Assembly: GCA_963969495.1 (NCBI GenBank)
Contig: OZ018321.1
Span: forward strand, 72,604,786 to 72,668,785
Source of the DNA: Ceratothoa steindachneri
Taxonomy: Eukaryota; Arthropoda; Malacostraca; Isopoda; Cymothoidae
DNA length: 64,000 nucleotides
Direction of reading: 5' to 3'
Position 1 is the first letter of the stretch. Each line of letters begins with the position of its first letter. Positions 1 through 11,337 of this stretch are shown one piece after another. The notes below the pieces were generated by a model. The model saw nothing but the letters and a program-made list of their open reading frames with translations. It searched no databases and had not been told where the DNA came from. A program made the translations under genes and the position numbers.

Positions 1-867
1 TTAGATCAGTTTCTTATCTTTGAATTAAATGGACTCAGAAATGAGCTTAGGTTCATAATTTAATTGAAATAATCTTGGGTTTGTATCCCTGAATCAAAGC
101 AGGTTAGCTGCATTCCTCCGAATAAAATGAGCTTGGGTTCGTTCTGCTGGATGAAATAAGCTTGGTTTCGAGGTTCTAAATGAAATTATCTCTGGGTCAT
201 AGTTCTGAATAAAATGAACTCGGCTCTGTTCTTCTGAATAAAATGAGCTCGAGTTCTTAGCTCTACATGAAATTAGCTGAGTTTCGTACCTCTGAAAAAA
301 ATGAGCTGGGATTTGTATCTCTGAATGAAATTACCTTATTTTTATGAAATGAGGTCGGGTTCGTACTTGTAAGTGAATTTCGCTCGGACTCTTACCACCT
401 AATGGAAATAGCTTGGGCTCATACCTTTGAAGGAAATGAACTCGGGTGCTTACATCTGAATGAAATAAGCTTAGGTTTGTAACTCTGAATGAAATTAGCT
501 CAGGTTTGTAACTCTAATTAAAATGAAACGAGCTCGGGTTCGAACCTCTAAATTAATTATGCAGGGTTTGTAAATATGAATGAAGTTAGCTCATGCTCGT
601 ACCTCTGAAAGAAATAAGATCGGATTCGTACCTCTAAATGAGTTGAGATCAAGTTCGTACTTCTTAATGAAATAAGGTCGGGTTCGTACCTCTGAATTAA
701 ATAATGAAATGATATATTCGTGCCTCAGGTTCGTAACTTTGAATGAAATTAGGTTGGATTCACAACTCTGAACCAAATGGGCTCTTGTTCGACCTCGGAT
801 TGAAATGAACTCGTGTTCGTAGATTTGAATCAAATTAATTCTGTTTCGTACCTCTGAACCCCGCAGG
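1..867. repeat. 29-bp minisatellite array, left segment
   Basis: Degenerate tandem repeat with a period of about 29 bp. The consensus halves are TGAATGAAATGAGCTC and GGGTTCGTACCTC. Units differ by substitutions and small indels, so this is an old, poorly homogenised array. It stops at about 867 where the LINE remnant starts and resumes at about 3570 with the same unit and orientation, so the two segments were once continuous. Short ORFs in it are by-products of the repeat. Confidence 0.93.
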
Positions 868-3560
868 GGTTTACTCTGTTACACTTGGTACCAGGAATAG
901 TTACACGTCGTCCCGACCTGAGGGCAAATTAGGGCGGCCGTGCCCCTGGGTTCTATTGACCTCCCTGATGTCGCCTGGGCAAGTTGTTGGTGCACTTTCC
1001 CCTCGCCACCACTCAGCACTACTTTACTTTTCTTATTAGTAATAATATTATTAGTTATTTTTATAAGCATTAATATTATTATTAATATTCTAACTAATAT
1101 TTATTTTATTATTATTTAGTATGATTTTTATATTATTTATTATTACTATTATTATATATTATTTTATCATTTTTTATTATTTATTATAATTATTTATCAT
1201 GACTAGTACCAATTATTATTTGTATGCGTGATTATTATTATTTAATAATATTTTTATAAGTTTTATTTATTATTATCCTTACGCCTATCCACTCAACCTT
1301 TTCTCCCGGCACTTTGTACCAGGAGGTGTGTTTTCACCTATACAGAGTTAGTTCCAGTAGCCATGGTGCTTTGGTGCGCTGAATGCCATTTGAGACCAAC
1401 TAGCACCAGGGTATAATAATAATTAATAGGCAATAGCCCACCCTAGTCGATAGTGAACGCACTTATCTCTACTAATGTTTATTCGATACCCTCCTACCTC
1501 TTTCCACACTTGGTCTTGTATCTACAGAGCTTCTGGTTGCCCGGCTCACTTTCGTCCTCTTATGAGCCTTACACGATTGGCAGTGTATTGTATACCGTGA
1601 GATCCCTACCTGCTGAGGGCCGGGAGGAATCCCGCCCAGATATAAAGTGTCTACACTGGCGCCATGCTTTATGGTTAAAGCTCCAATTCAATGTCGCCTG
1701 AGTGGCGGGGGGGGAAGGCCAAAGCCTATGAACACTGATGCAGGAAGAATGTGTAAATAATCAGATTCTGAATATCTGATCCTATGGAGACTTTTCTTTT
1801 AACCTCGTTACTCATGGGGAAGTCATAGTATCTACTTTCCATGAAGCCTTTTATTCTTTTTTATTCTAATCTTGGTGCTACTAATGTCACCGCTTATGCC
1901 TTACGAATCGCTCCTGAAGACGTTCAAAGTCTCGCTTTCCTGAAGTCTATGTAAGTTTCTCCAAGACCAAACACGATAAGTCCAAATTGTTATGGCCGTG
2001 TCTAAATTGCGAACAGCTGTAGCCCCGTTTTTTACGAAGCAATGTGGTGCGTATCTCTTGAAGAAATAAATCATGGCTGGTTAGGTTACGGAACGTCTCT
2101 AATTTCGTGAAGCTTATGAATTGGTCCTGGTGTGCCCGGCGCTGCATGGGACGTCCTTTGCCTCAATTTTAAAAAGGGACCTCTGCTCCTGGCACCTCCA
2201 GGCCTACGAGCAGGGTCGCTTCCGCGCCTAATTGGAACCCTTCAGTGGGGTATACTCACCCGAGGTGCTCCCTTTTTATGGCTGACGGCACAAAAGGTTC
2301 ACACCCAGCCTCGGCTGTAACCAGGGCTCCCCCTTCGCAAAATGACCGTTTCCCGTAAAGGAAACGAAAATGCCATTTACACCCAGTAACAGTAGTAGTA
2401 ACAGTGCACTCCACCTGGATAGAAATTGTACTGTTATTTCTGCGTATAATGCACCGTCAGCCGACTTCAACGCGAGTGACTTCCACCGCATCGTGGCACG
2501 ATTGCCGATACCCTTTGTACTGCTCGGGAATTTAACCGGTAGTCTGCCTTTCTGGAGAGACTACTCGATACATTCCAGAGGTAAGGTCCTAGTCAACCTG
2601 TTCGTCAAGTTGGAGATAGGTGTTTAGGTATCAGTGGTCAAGTACCGCTTCATTTTCCTCTCGTCATCTATCCCTACGTTCTCCGGATGCACATCCTAAT
2701 TTTGGTTGCGAGGTAATAGATGACCCCCATGGTAGTTATCTCTTTCACATTCAAATATCATTTTCTGGATTGCTGCTGTATGAAATCCCCTCCTGTGGTG
2801 ATAGGTGCGGGCATAGTGGCTCGCATTTAAGGAAATGACTGATTTCTCTGTCCCTGTCGAAGAGTTTACGGCCTGTGAATGAGGCCGTTGACTTCTTCTC
2901 CGTTAACTTCATCGTTGTGGGCTTAACTACTATCCCTAGAACGTCTAGTCGTTTTGCACAGCGATAGCTCCCATGGTGGTTAGCTAATTGTAAGACGGTC
3001 CTCGAACAGAGGCGTTGTACCTACATGCGCTATAAGGACAGCTCGAACAATTTTACTTTCAGTGAAATTCCACGATCTAAGCTAGCTTGCCCTATATTTC
3101 AAAGCAATCCCACTGCTCTTCCTGGCAGGCATACGTGTCTTAACTTAACAGGAAGTCTCCTCTATCAGAGTTGTGTAAGGCTGTGAAAAGAAATCCAGGC
3201 AATTTCTCGCAGGACCACCTCCCGATCTTCAGCAGAATGGAACCGCAATCTCAGGACTCGCGTCTTTGACGGAGTCCTTCGCGCCTGCTTTCGCCTGATT
3301 CTCTAGCCGGGATGCTGCTCTGCCAGCATTCAAAGCACGCAATAAAATCGCTGAAGGTCGCCGACTAGAATTTACTTCCAGAGGTGGGGAACTCTTTACC
3401 AACATATTTACTTGTCTGAGTTGCGTTCTGCTCCCACCTCGTGCGAGGACACTGCCTCTAGTTCCTACATCTCGTATGCCATGCCTCGTCACCTGACAAG
3501 TGAGGCTTGGTTTTCTGTTAGATCTGTTCAAAAGGATCTTGACAGGGTATCCACCCAGAC
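868..3560 (+). mobile_element. Degenerate non-LTR retrotransposon (LINE), Jockey/I group
   Basis: A GC-richer block with sharp edges inside the minisatellite. 868-1030 and 1265-1450 are non-coding, share a TACCAGGA word and flank an ATT-rich stretch; they may be the 5' region. About 1790-2300 gives broken open stretches that could be ORF1. 2370-2840 is a recognisable apurinic-type endonuclease. About 2960-3540 keeps the linker that follows the endonuclease in Jockey/I elements (PWWLANCKT, then an RR/YK pattern). No RT palm is seen, so the copy ends before the reverse transcriptase. Many stops and frameshifts show an old dead copy. The clade call (Jockey superfamily, I group) rests on the endonuclease pattern only. 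Confidence 0.72.
2370..2840 (+). pseudogene. LINE endonuclease (EEP fold), broken
   Basis: Two overlapping frames give the second half of an exonuclease-endonuclease-phosphatase domain, the enzyme that nicks the target for LINE insertion. The first frame (2370-2627) reads VISAYNAPSADF, then LPIPFVLLGNLTGSLPFW, which corresponds to the family motif LLGDFNxxxPLW; the catalytic D-x-N has become N-x-T. The second frame (2620-2838) reads LSLRSPDA, then FGCEVIDDPHGSYLF, where the family has HGSDHFPI, so the catalytic S-D-H is lost too. A frameshift near 2625 joins the parts. Inactive. Confidence 0.78.
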
Positions 3561-3569
3561 CCCTCGCTA

Positions 3570-5721
3570 ATGGCTAATGTCTAAGTTCGTACTTGTGATT
3601 AAAATGAGATTGGCAACGTAAGGAAAAAAGCTCGAGTTTAGATATCTGAACGGCATTAGCTCGGATTCCTACCTATGATTCAAGTGGGCTCGTGTTTGTA
3701 CATCTAAATAAAATAAGCTCGGTTTCTTACCTCTTGATGAAATGAGCTCGGATTAGTTCTTCTTAATAATAAGCTTTTGCTCTTTCCTTAAAGGAAATGA
3801 GCTTGGATTTGTAACTACATTAAATGAGCTTGTTTTCGTGGCTCTAATTGACATGAGATTAGTTTTGCACATCTAAATGATGTGAGCTCTGTTTCGTAGT
3901 TCTAAGGAAAATGAGCTTTGGTTCGTTTCTCTGAATGAAACGAGCTCAGATTCGTACGTCTGAATGAAAAGAGATAGATTCACTACCGATGCATGAAATG
4001 ACTTTGCATTCGTTCCTCCTGATGAAATAAGCACAGGGTCTCACATCTGAATTAAATTAGCCCTGGTTCTTAAGTCTCAATGAAATGAGCTCGGGGTCGT
4101 ACCTCGGAATGAATTAGCTGAGGCTGATACGTACCTTTTAATAAAATTAGCTGGTGTTCTTAACTCTAAAAAATGGGCTAGGTTTTGTAGCTCCGAATAA
4201 AATGATCTTGTAAAATGAGCTTGGATTCGTAATTATGAATTAAATACGCTCATATGAGTACTACTGAGTCAGGTAATATCAGGTTCTTACCTTTAAATAA
4301 AATTTGCTCTGGTTTCTAGCTCTGAATAAAATAGACTCAGGTTCGCAATTATAAAAGACATGAACTCTGGTTCGTATCTCTGAATGACATGAGCAATTGG
4401 TTCTTAACTCTAGAAGAAATAACTTCGGATTCGTATCTTGTAAATAAATGAGCATATTTTTTTCTTTTAAATAGAAGGTGGTCTCATGCATACCTATACA
4501 TGAAAGCAGCTCATGTTCGTTCATCTATATAAAATAAGCTCTGTTTCGTAACTCTGAAACAAATAAGCTCAGGTTCCTCCCTCTTAATGAAATGAGCTCG
4601 GGGTTATTTATACCTGTGAATGAACTGAGCTCGGGTTTGTACTTCGGAATGAAATGACCTTGGGTTCTTAACATTGAATTAATTGATTTATGATTCGGTC
4701 TTCTGAATGAGAAGAGTTTGAGTTCGTACCTCTGAATAAAATTGGCTTCGCTTTGTTCAAGTGAATTAAATGATCGTGTTTTTATATCTAAAATGAGCTT
4801 GGTTTCTTACTTCATGATGAAATGAGCTGTGCTTTGCAGTTCTAAATGAAATAATCTCTTTTTCGTAACGTTGAATGATATGAGCTTGTGTTTGTATTCC
4901 TGAATGAAATGAGCTGAATTTTGTTTTCCTGAATGAAATGAGCTAGGTTTCATATCTCTTGATGAAATGAGCTCGGGTTCTTACTTCTAAATAATGTGAT
5001 TTTGCTTCGTCTCGTTAAAATATGTGGCTGGGATTATACCTCTGATTGAAATGAGCTCGGGTTCTTACATTTGAAATAGTGAGCTTTTGTTACTTCCTTA
5101 AATGAAATGACCTCTGGTGTGTAAAAATATATTAAATGAGCTTGGCATCGAACCTAGGATTGACATGAGCTCGAGTTCCGACCAGGGACTGATGTGAGCT
5201 CTGTTTCGTAGATATAAAAGAAATGAGCTCGGGTTCGTTCCTTTGAGTGAAACGAGCTCTGTTCCGTCATTTTGAGTGAAATGAGCTCGACTTCGTAAAT
5301 CTTAATTAAATGAGCTCGGTTTCGTAATTCTGAATGAAATTAAATCAGGTTCCTACTTTTGAAGGAAATGAGCTTGGCTTTCTAACTCTGAATGAAATGG
5401 GCTCAGGTTCTGTTTAGTTCCAGTGAAGTATAAGAACTCGAGTTCGTATCTCTGAACAAAATTAGTTTCGTTTTCCTTGCTCTGAATTAATCGAGCTCGT
5501 ATCTGTACAGCTGAATAAAATAAGCTCGGTTTCTTACCCCTTCATGAAATGAGCTCGGATTACTTCTTTTGAATAATGTGAGTTCTTGTTTCGCTCCGTT
5601 GAATGAAATAAAGCCGTTATTGTACCTCTGAATGAAATGAGCGCGGGTTCATACAGTTAAAAGCATTGCACTTTTGTTCCAAATTTAAATGAAATGAGAT
5701 CGAGTTTGTAAGTGTATTTTA
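3570..5721. repeat. 29-bp minisatellite array, middle segment
   Basis: The same 29-bp unit and orientation as at 1-867, about 70 degenerate copies with frequent GAGCTCGG and TTCGTACCTC words. Bounded on the left by the LINE remnant and on the right by the 3' LTR of the Gypsy element. No gene is seen. Confidence 0.93.
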
Positions 5722-6497
5722 TGGGTAGTGGAACACCACTCTGTAACATACACTACTCCTATATTATGTGGGGGGGGGGGGTGATTTAATCACCAACTAC
5801 AACGCGAACCGTTGAAGGACTGTTCGCAGGGATTAACGACCGACTTGGAGGTCAGACTTGAGGCGTTGGGTTTCAAATCCTTAATAATCAGACAGAGTGG
5901 ATAATTGGTTGGCGAGATCTACTTGAATAAGCCGAGAGTATCGTTCAAGGTTAGTTAAAGGTGAACAACAAAATATAATTTTATTTACAGAGATCAAAAT
6001 AAGAATAAAAATAGGCAAAATGGAATTATTTAAATTGAAATAGTCTCTTGATAATTATTATGAGGAGGGATTATCAAATTGAATTAAATGATTAATTTTA
6101 CTAGGCTCAGATCAATAAGGGGAACTTGACAATACTAATAATGGAGGGGGTTTCAATCTTACGGGTTTTACGAGTATTTTTATGCCAGATTCTGAGGGAG
6201 AATGGGGAGTTTGGAGAAATGAGTAACAAGATCCAGACATCTTAATCCGGAGGCGGAGTCGATTCATCATTTAGCAGCAAGGTACGAGAAAAGCGGTTCT
6301 TCCTCGCCTCATCACGGGGGGGAGGGGGGGAGGCTTGCAACGAGTTCGCAGGATTAGGGAATATTTCCCCAATGCGCTCAGAAGTCGAAAATTCATTAAT
6401 GTTCTAACAGGAAGTGACGTTGTCCCTGGCATGATACAATCGCACGTGGTCTCCAATAAATTTAGGCCGGGGGGGGGTCAGAGGTTGTTCTTTTAGA
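5722..6497 (-). repeat. 3' LTR of the Gypsy element
   Basis: Matches 11337-12521 over its length (shared words include GGAACACCACTC, GATTAACGA, TAATGGAGGGGGTTTCA, AATCCGGAGGCGGAGTC). It lacks about 410 bp present in the other LTR (11778 to about 12189), which is why it is only about 776 bp. The end corresponding to the conserved TG reads TC. The two LTRs also differ by many point changes, so the insertion is old. Confidence 0.9.
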
Positions 6498-6513
6498 CCC
6501 CTTCATTCCATAC
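6498..6513 (-). other. Polypurine tract of the Gypsy element
   Basis: On the minus strand this reads GTATGGAATGAAGGGG, directly before the 3' LTR, where the plus-strand primer of an LTR retrotransposon belongs. It confirms the minus-strand orientation. From here to about 6890 lies the non-coding 3' region. Confidence 0.65.
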
Positions 6514-6889
6514 GATGGAACTTTTATGTGAGAGCGGGAAGAACAAGGAACATCGCAAATTTGGATAGCAGGAATTATTATTAAGGCGCAGTCCTAGTAA
6601 AAAATACCGGGGGACCTGACCTGTATTCGACAGGCTTATAAAAAGGTTATGATATTGATCTGAGCAAAAAAAAAAATGAGTCTACCCAAAAAAATATATT
6701 TAAATTAAGGAATCAAATTAGATCTTTCTCTAAAAGGGTAGTGGAACAACAACACACACACAAAAAAATAAATACTATAATAAATAAATATCTATAGGGA
6801 CCAAAGATATATGTACAGAGTTAAAAAAATAAAAATAATATATACATGATTATCATACGGGTTTACAGGCCATCTATAATTTAGTGGAT

Positions 6890-8340
6890 TAGCTAGCATT
6901 GTCGGCTAATGGATTCCGGCTAAGATTATCATCTATAAAATTCTTGGTACCACGTATATACCAAACTTTAAACTGATATTATTGAAGTATCAAAATACAT
7001 CGCATTATACGTCCGTTCTGACTCTTAGTATTTCGGAGATACGACAAAGGGCGATAGTCAGTTTCAACAATAAACTCTTTTCCTATTAAATACATGCTAA
7101 TTCTGATAATAACTCTTACTCGTACTTTATAGCTAATGTTTCCCGTTCTATTACCGAGTAATTACGTTCACGGGGAATTAGTTTTCGGCTAGTGTAAGCC
7201 ACCGGGTGGCTTTTACCTTCGTAGGAGTATTGGAGCTATACGCATCCAATTCCTTTGTCACTCGCACCTGTCCGGATGCCCAAGGGTTTAGAGCAGGTGT
7301 GGGGAACCTTTAGCATGCCTGTCAAACGTGGCACGCCAACGACTTCTACCGGCACGCGAAGCCAAATTCTTAACTTAAGAAAACTAAATAAATGTATCTC
7401 CAATTTATTTTATATAGCAACCACATTGTGTACAACCTGTTATAAATTATGTTATCAGTGAGGCAGCAACAGAAGTCTCATTGATGGTAAATAAATGAAA
7501 AGGTTCACACTTTTTCTGTCTCTAGTTTGTATTTGTTGTTTTCTTCTTGAAATGATAAAGATTCAATTCTGTTTAATATAATATGATATGTATATTTTTA
7601 GGTAAAAGGAATATTTTTTCTTTGTAATTTTTATGCATCATAAAGGGTTAGGAATGATTAAAAAGAACATCTTTAAATTCATATCCTTTCATTGTGTTTT
7701 AGTCAAGTATTGGCACGTGAGAAAATTTTGTAGCAAAGATTTGGCCAATTTTGGCACACCCACTTAAAAAGGTTGCCCACCCCTGGTTTAGAGGGATTAG
7801 GGATCCTCAAAATAGGGGTGGACGCTAGTTTGTCCTTTAGCTGCGGGAACCTAGTAGTAGCTTCGGGATTCCAATAAATAGGATCTGGGGATCTCTTCTA
7901 AAGGAGGACACTTAAAGGAGTGGAAATCAACGCGAAATTAGGGATAAATCTGCGGTAAAAGAAGGCCGATCCCGTGAATGACCCTAGCTATTTCTTCGTG
8001 CGGAGAAGGAGCATCTTGACAATAGCACGGACCTCTTCGTCCTGCAGGCTCATCTGATTTTTAGAGCGAACACGCTCTTGAGTAGTAACGACGATGTTAT
8101 GCTCAAATTGATTGGAGCAACCGGGGGTCTCAGGGATGACATCTTCAAATTCATTTTGCAGCTGCTGCAGCTGACTCTTTTAAGGTGGCACTATCCTAGG
8201 GGAGACATCCAACACTGGAGATGATGATTCCGGGGGTCTAGGGAAAGATGGGATAGGGTAATCACCATCTTGTTCAATGCATACTACTTGCACAACATTG
8301 AGGGGGTCAGCGGGATACACCGATTCCAAAGGGGGATCTT
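6890..8340 (-). pseudogene. Gypsy RT and RNase H remnants (downstream of integrase)
   Basis: Directly after the integrase C-terminus the frame runs on through a proline/acid-rich linker to QNEFEDVIPETPGCSNQFEH, the block that begins Gypsy RT (family pattern FxDVFxxxPGxTxxxEHxI). The finger and palm part with Y-x-D-D is deleted. The frame resumes as FFYRRFIPNFALISTPL and PIYWNPEATTRF, the RT thumb/connection, up to ILRIPNPSKP. There the hAT MITE (7294-7785) interrupts it. Beyond it the frame goes on as TGASDKGIGCV (family TDAS, so the first catalytic Asp is now Gly), HPVAYTSRKLIPRERNYSVI and a YRP-type block of RNase H. Several in-frame stops are present. Confidence 0.85.
7286..7793. mobile_element. 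Non-autonomous hAT transposon (MITE) inside the Gypsy element
   Basis: The element is 7294-7785 (492 bp). Its ends are inverted repeats, CAGGTGTGGGGAACCTTT on the left and, on the opposite strand, CAGGGGTGGGCAACCTTT on the right (16 of 18 identical), the CAGGGGTGGGCAACC type known for hAT elements. It is flanked by a perfect 8-bp target duplication GTTTAGAG at 7286-7293 and 7786-7793, the duplication size of the hAT superfamily. Removing it and one duplication restores the Gypsy reading SKP-LGIRTGAS across the site. It holds no transposase; the short ORF at 7255-7461 crosses the junction and is not a gene. Confidence 0.93.
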
Positions 8341-8380
8341 CATCGAGGGCCACAATATTGTTGATAGACGCACGGCGGTG

Positions 8381-9355
8381 TTATTTCTTCAAAATATTGA
8401 TGTGGAAAACCTTATCTCCTGAGGGGGTTCGAATCAGATAATCCACTGGTTCTTTTAACTCTAAAACGGAAAAGGGGCCCCTCCACTTGCTCACAAGTTT
8501 GTTCCTCTCCATAGGAAGTAGCAACGGCACATCCTCGCCAGGCTTAAAACTTCTTTCCTTCACCTTTAAATCGAAATAAGCTCGATACTTATCCAATTTA
8601 CCTCAGTATTATGTGTACGCGATGTCGGCGCAAATCACGAGGCGCTTTCGGAGGTATAAAAGATATGAATAGGAGGATTAGATTTCGTCATCCAGACGGG
8701 GATTGGTGAAAAGTTCCTTTAAAATAGCAAGGGGGCCTCGAACATTAGGGACATACAGTAATTCGAAGGGGACGTTACCAGGATCATCTAGCGGATTTCA
8801 TGACACGCAAACAGTGCCACGGATAAAAAGTTGTGCCATTCTCGGGGCTGGTCTATACACAATTTTCTGAGGATTGCTTTCAATGTGCCATTTAGCTTTT
8901 CGCAAACGGTTTGCAGTTGGGTGGTATGAGGTGATAAACAGAGGTTTTGCCATGAGGAGCCTTCTGACATACTCCTTAAGCTCAAAAGTAAATTGTTTTC
9001 CTCGATCTAACAATATCTCTTTAGGAATTCCTACCCAAGAAAAAATGGAAATGAGTGCTTCGGCGCACACAACGCTATCAATGTGCTCAAGGGGAACTGC
9101 CTCAGAAAAATGGGTAGCAAAGCCTACCAAAGTGAGGATGTAACTGTGTCCTTCACTAGACGGGGATGAATAGGGCCAATCTTCGTTCCGGAGGGTCTTC
9201 ATCTCCAGATCGACGGGGTTTTCTGAAGGAACGGGTTCCTGGGAAGCCCTCGTGGCCTGGCCAAGGGTTACCACGGGTTGTGTTACCGGGTTACTTGTAA
9301 CTTGGGGGCTCTGATCAATCAGTACAGAGCAAAACTTGATTCGGGCTGCTAACAC
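8381..9355 (-). pseudogene. Gypsy integrase, broken
   Basis: DDE-type integrase that would insert element cDNA. The core reads SSEGHSYILTLVGFATHFSE, AVPLEHIDSV, EALISIFSWVGIPKEIL, LDRGKQF (second catalytic Asp kept) and PLFITSYHPTANRL. A frameshift moves the rest to the neighbouring frame, CEKLNGTLKAILRKLCIDQP, where the third acidic residue (Glu) is kept. The C-terminal GPY/F-like module reads KWRGPFSVLELKEPVDYLI and ends FHINILKK. The N-terminal zinc-binding HHCC region is not found: about 9250-9355 is a linker (TRAS, PVDLEMKTL), joined abruptly to the core. Best match in style is Gypsy/GMR1-like integrases of invertebrates. Confidence 0.9.
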
Positions 9356-9484
9356 TTAGACCCAACCAGTCAAATATTCACATTCGATGTGGCATTTTAC
9401 ATAATGGAAACGATTCGCTAGGCCGAATTAATAATGGACCACAGTGAACTTTTGGTCGGCAAGACCGACTGGGAGAAGTAAATT

Positions 9485-9712
9485 CTAGGATACCACGATG
9501 CATTTGCACCCAGTCTCACGTACAATAGTGGACACTCGGCATCCGTTTACGGCTCCATTTTCAAATTTAAAACCATCGGGGGAGCTCTTATTAAAGAGAA
9601 AAGTTACTTGGCAACCGGAGTTTTTGGTCGACCAGAGAGACGTAGTGTTATCCTGGAGAGACCGGAGTGGAGCAGGAGTGGCACTATCTTGATGTAACTG
9701 AAAGTAGGACAC
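9485..9712 (-). pseudogene. Gypsy aspartic protease remnant
   Basis: The end of this open stretch reads GAVNGCRVSTIVRETGCKCI, like the active-site loop of retroelement proteases of this group (family pattern VxxxRDTGC). The catalytic Asp is replaced by Glu (RETGC), so the enzyme would be inactive. It lies between Gag and integrase, the usual place. The sequence between it and the integrase (9356-9484) has stops and gives only weak similarity to the protease tail. Confidence 0.72.
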
Positions 9713-9829
9713 GCTTCTAAATTGAGAATTTTGAGAAGAGGTCGTGCGTACGTGACCTTCTATTCCCTACGTATAACAGATTATTTGACTTCAGTGGAAT
9801 GACCACGCGAAGGGAGCGGTAATTATGCA

Positions 9830-10802
9830 TTAATATCTCTTGGTTACGAAGGGAGGAGGGTCCTGGGTTGCGAGGGGGCCTTGAAATTTCAGCAATTTAG
9901 GGTTATTTCTTGGAGGGGTCCTGGAGTTATTAATCTTAAACTTGGGAGGAGACGGGGGAGGCTTCTTATTAACCTTGGGATACAAGTTATGGCTACTTGC
10001 ATAAACATCAACCTCTTCTAGGCATCCCTTGAACATAGAACAGCCCTTGTCCTTAACGAAAGCACGAATTTCTTGGGTCAGAGAAGCTAAGAATTGATCT
10101 ATTAGGACGAAATCCAGAAGAACCTCGTACTCTTGGGGGGTTTACATACCTCTAACCAAAATTGGATGTGTTTCTGAATGGTGTACCCAAAATAGCGAAA
10201 AGTCTGATCGGGCGGATCTTTTCTTGACGGAAACGGGCACGATAAAAGTCCGGGGTCATATTCCTAGCAAGTAAGAGGTTGGATTTGAGGGAAGAGTAGA
10301 TGACAGTGGACTCTGACTGAAGGGAAATGAATATGTCTTTCAACTGTGAGTTTAGGAGGGGGAGCAGTTTGGCGATACCATCTAACTCGTTGCCCCAATT
10401 GTTGATTTAACAAATCTTCTCGAAATGCGTAAGATAACATCAAAAATCTTCTCCTTCTTTAAATATGGGTAATGTTACTGAGGGGAATTGTGGAGCTTCG
10501 GTCGGGTAGTTAACTGACGTTGACTCAAATTGATTACGGCTTAAGTCTAGTTCATGCTGCGTTATTCTCCCACGACCTTCCATCTCTCGTTGTTCTTTTC
10601 TCTCTTCAGTCGCTCTTAGTTCTTTTGCTCTTCTCTCTTCAGATTCTCTTAGTTCTTTTTCCTGCGCTCTTAGTTCTTGTTCTTTTGCTCTTATCTCTTC
10701 TCTTTCATTACTCTCTTCTTCTTGAATATAAGTTAATAATTCTCGGCCCGACAGGCCCAACGACTCTCCTTGACTCTTGAAATGGTCAAACGAAGAAGAC
10801 AT
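9830..10802 (-). pseudogene. Gypsy Gag, frameshifted
   Basis: Starts at Met 10802 with SFDHFKSQGESLGLSGRELL, then a long charged coiled-coil (about residues 30-80, rich in E, R, K and Q), a layout typical of Gag in this Gypsy group. The first frame stops at 10440 just after LPIFKEGEDF. Other frames then carry the capsid part: LLLARNMTPDFYRARFRQEK near 10240 and LASLTQEIRAFVKDKG near 10060, followed by a proline-rich tail (9830-10036). No zinc knuckle is visible. At least two frameshifts separate the pieces, so no intact Gag can be made. Confidence 0.82.
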
Positions 10803-11251
10803 CTTCTTTCCTTACTTGGAAAAACGTAATACGCGAACGGGTCTATCGACGTAACGAAATTTCTCGGCAATATACGTGAAGCCTAACTTTTCCCCAAAAT
10901 AAATATTTCAAAATTATTCCACTAAAGGAACACTAAAACTCTTCTTACACGGTTAGGACAATTTAATTAATCTTTCTAATCCAGCTGGGGATTAACTCAA
11001 ATATTCCGGTAAATGGAATACTCAAACTCAAATAACGGTCCCAAATAATAATCTAAATTTTAAATAGTTAATAGACTAATGTTGCACTGATCTAGAACTA
11101 ACTTGAACGTACTTCGGCCAAAATAGAAAAATGAAGAAACTTCAGTAATGAGAAGGAACTAGTAAAACTCAAAGGCGATGTAAATCAACTAAACTGATTT
11201 ACTATGTAATAGACCACACACACTTGACATCAGTTTTTTATAATATAGAAG

Positions 11252-11336
<85 letters not shown>
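10803..11336 (-). other. Gypsy leader with (AT)n tract next to the 5' LTR
   Basis: Non-coding DNA between the Gag start and the 5' LTR. An (AT)n run of about 83 bp (11254-11336) lies directly against the LTR, where the tRNA primer-binding site should be. No primer-binding site can be read, so it has been overwritten or lost. Confidence 0.7.

Positions 11337-11337
<1 letters not shown>

Noticed and set aside
591..833. 80-codon minus-strand ORF in the 29-bp minisatellite (also 4279-4524)
   Set aside because: The 29-bp period cycles through all frames; residues repeat with the unit and no domain is seen.
3229..3531. 100-codon minus-strand ORF
   Set aside because: Antisense shadow of the LINE remnant, whose plus-strand translation matches a known family.
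5830..5890. Box-B-like GGGTTTCAAATCC inside the 3' LTR, possible tRNA
   Set aside because: No box A at the right distance, no cloverleaf, and it is LTR sequence present in both LTRs.
10520..10780. 86-codon plus-strand ORF rich in Leu
   Set aside because: Antisense of the charged coiled-coil of Gag.
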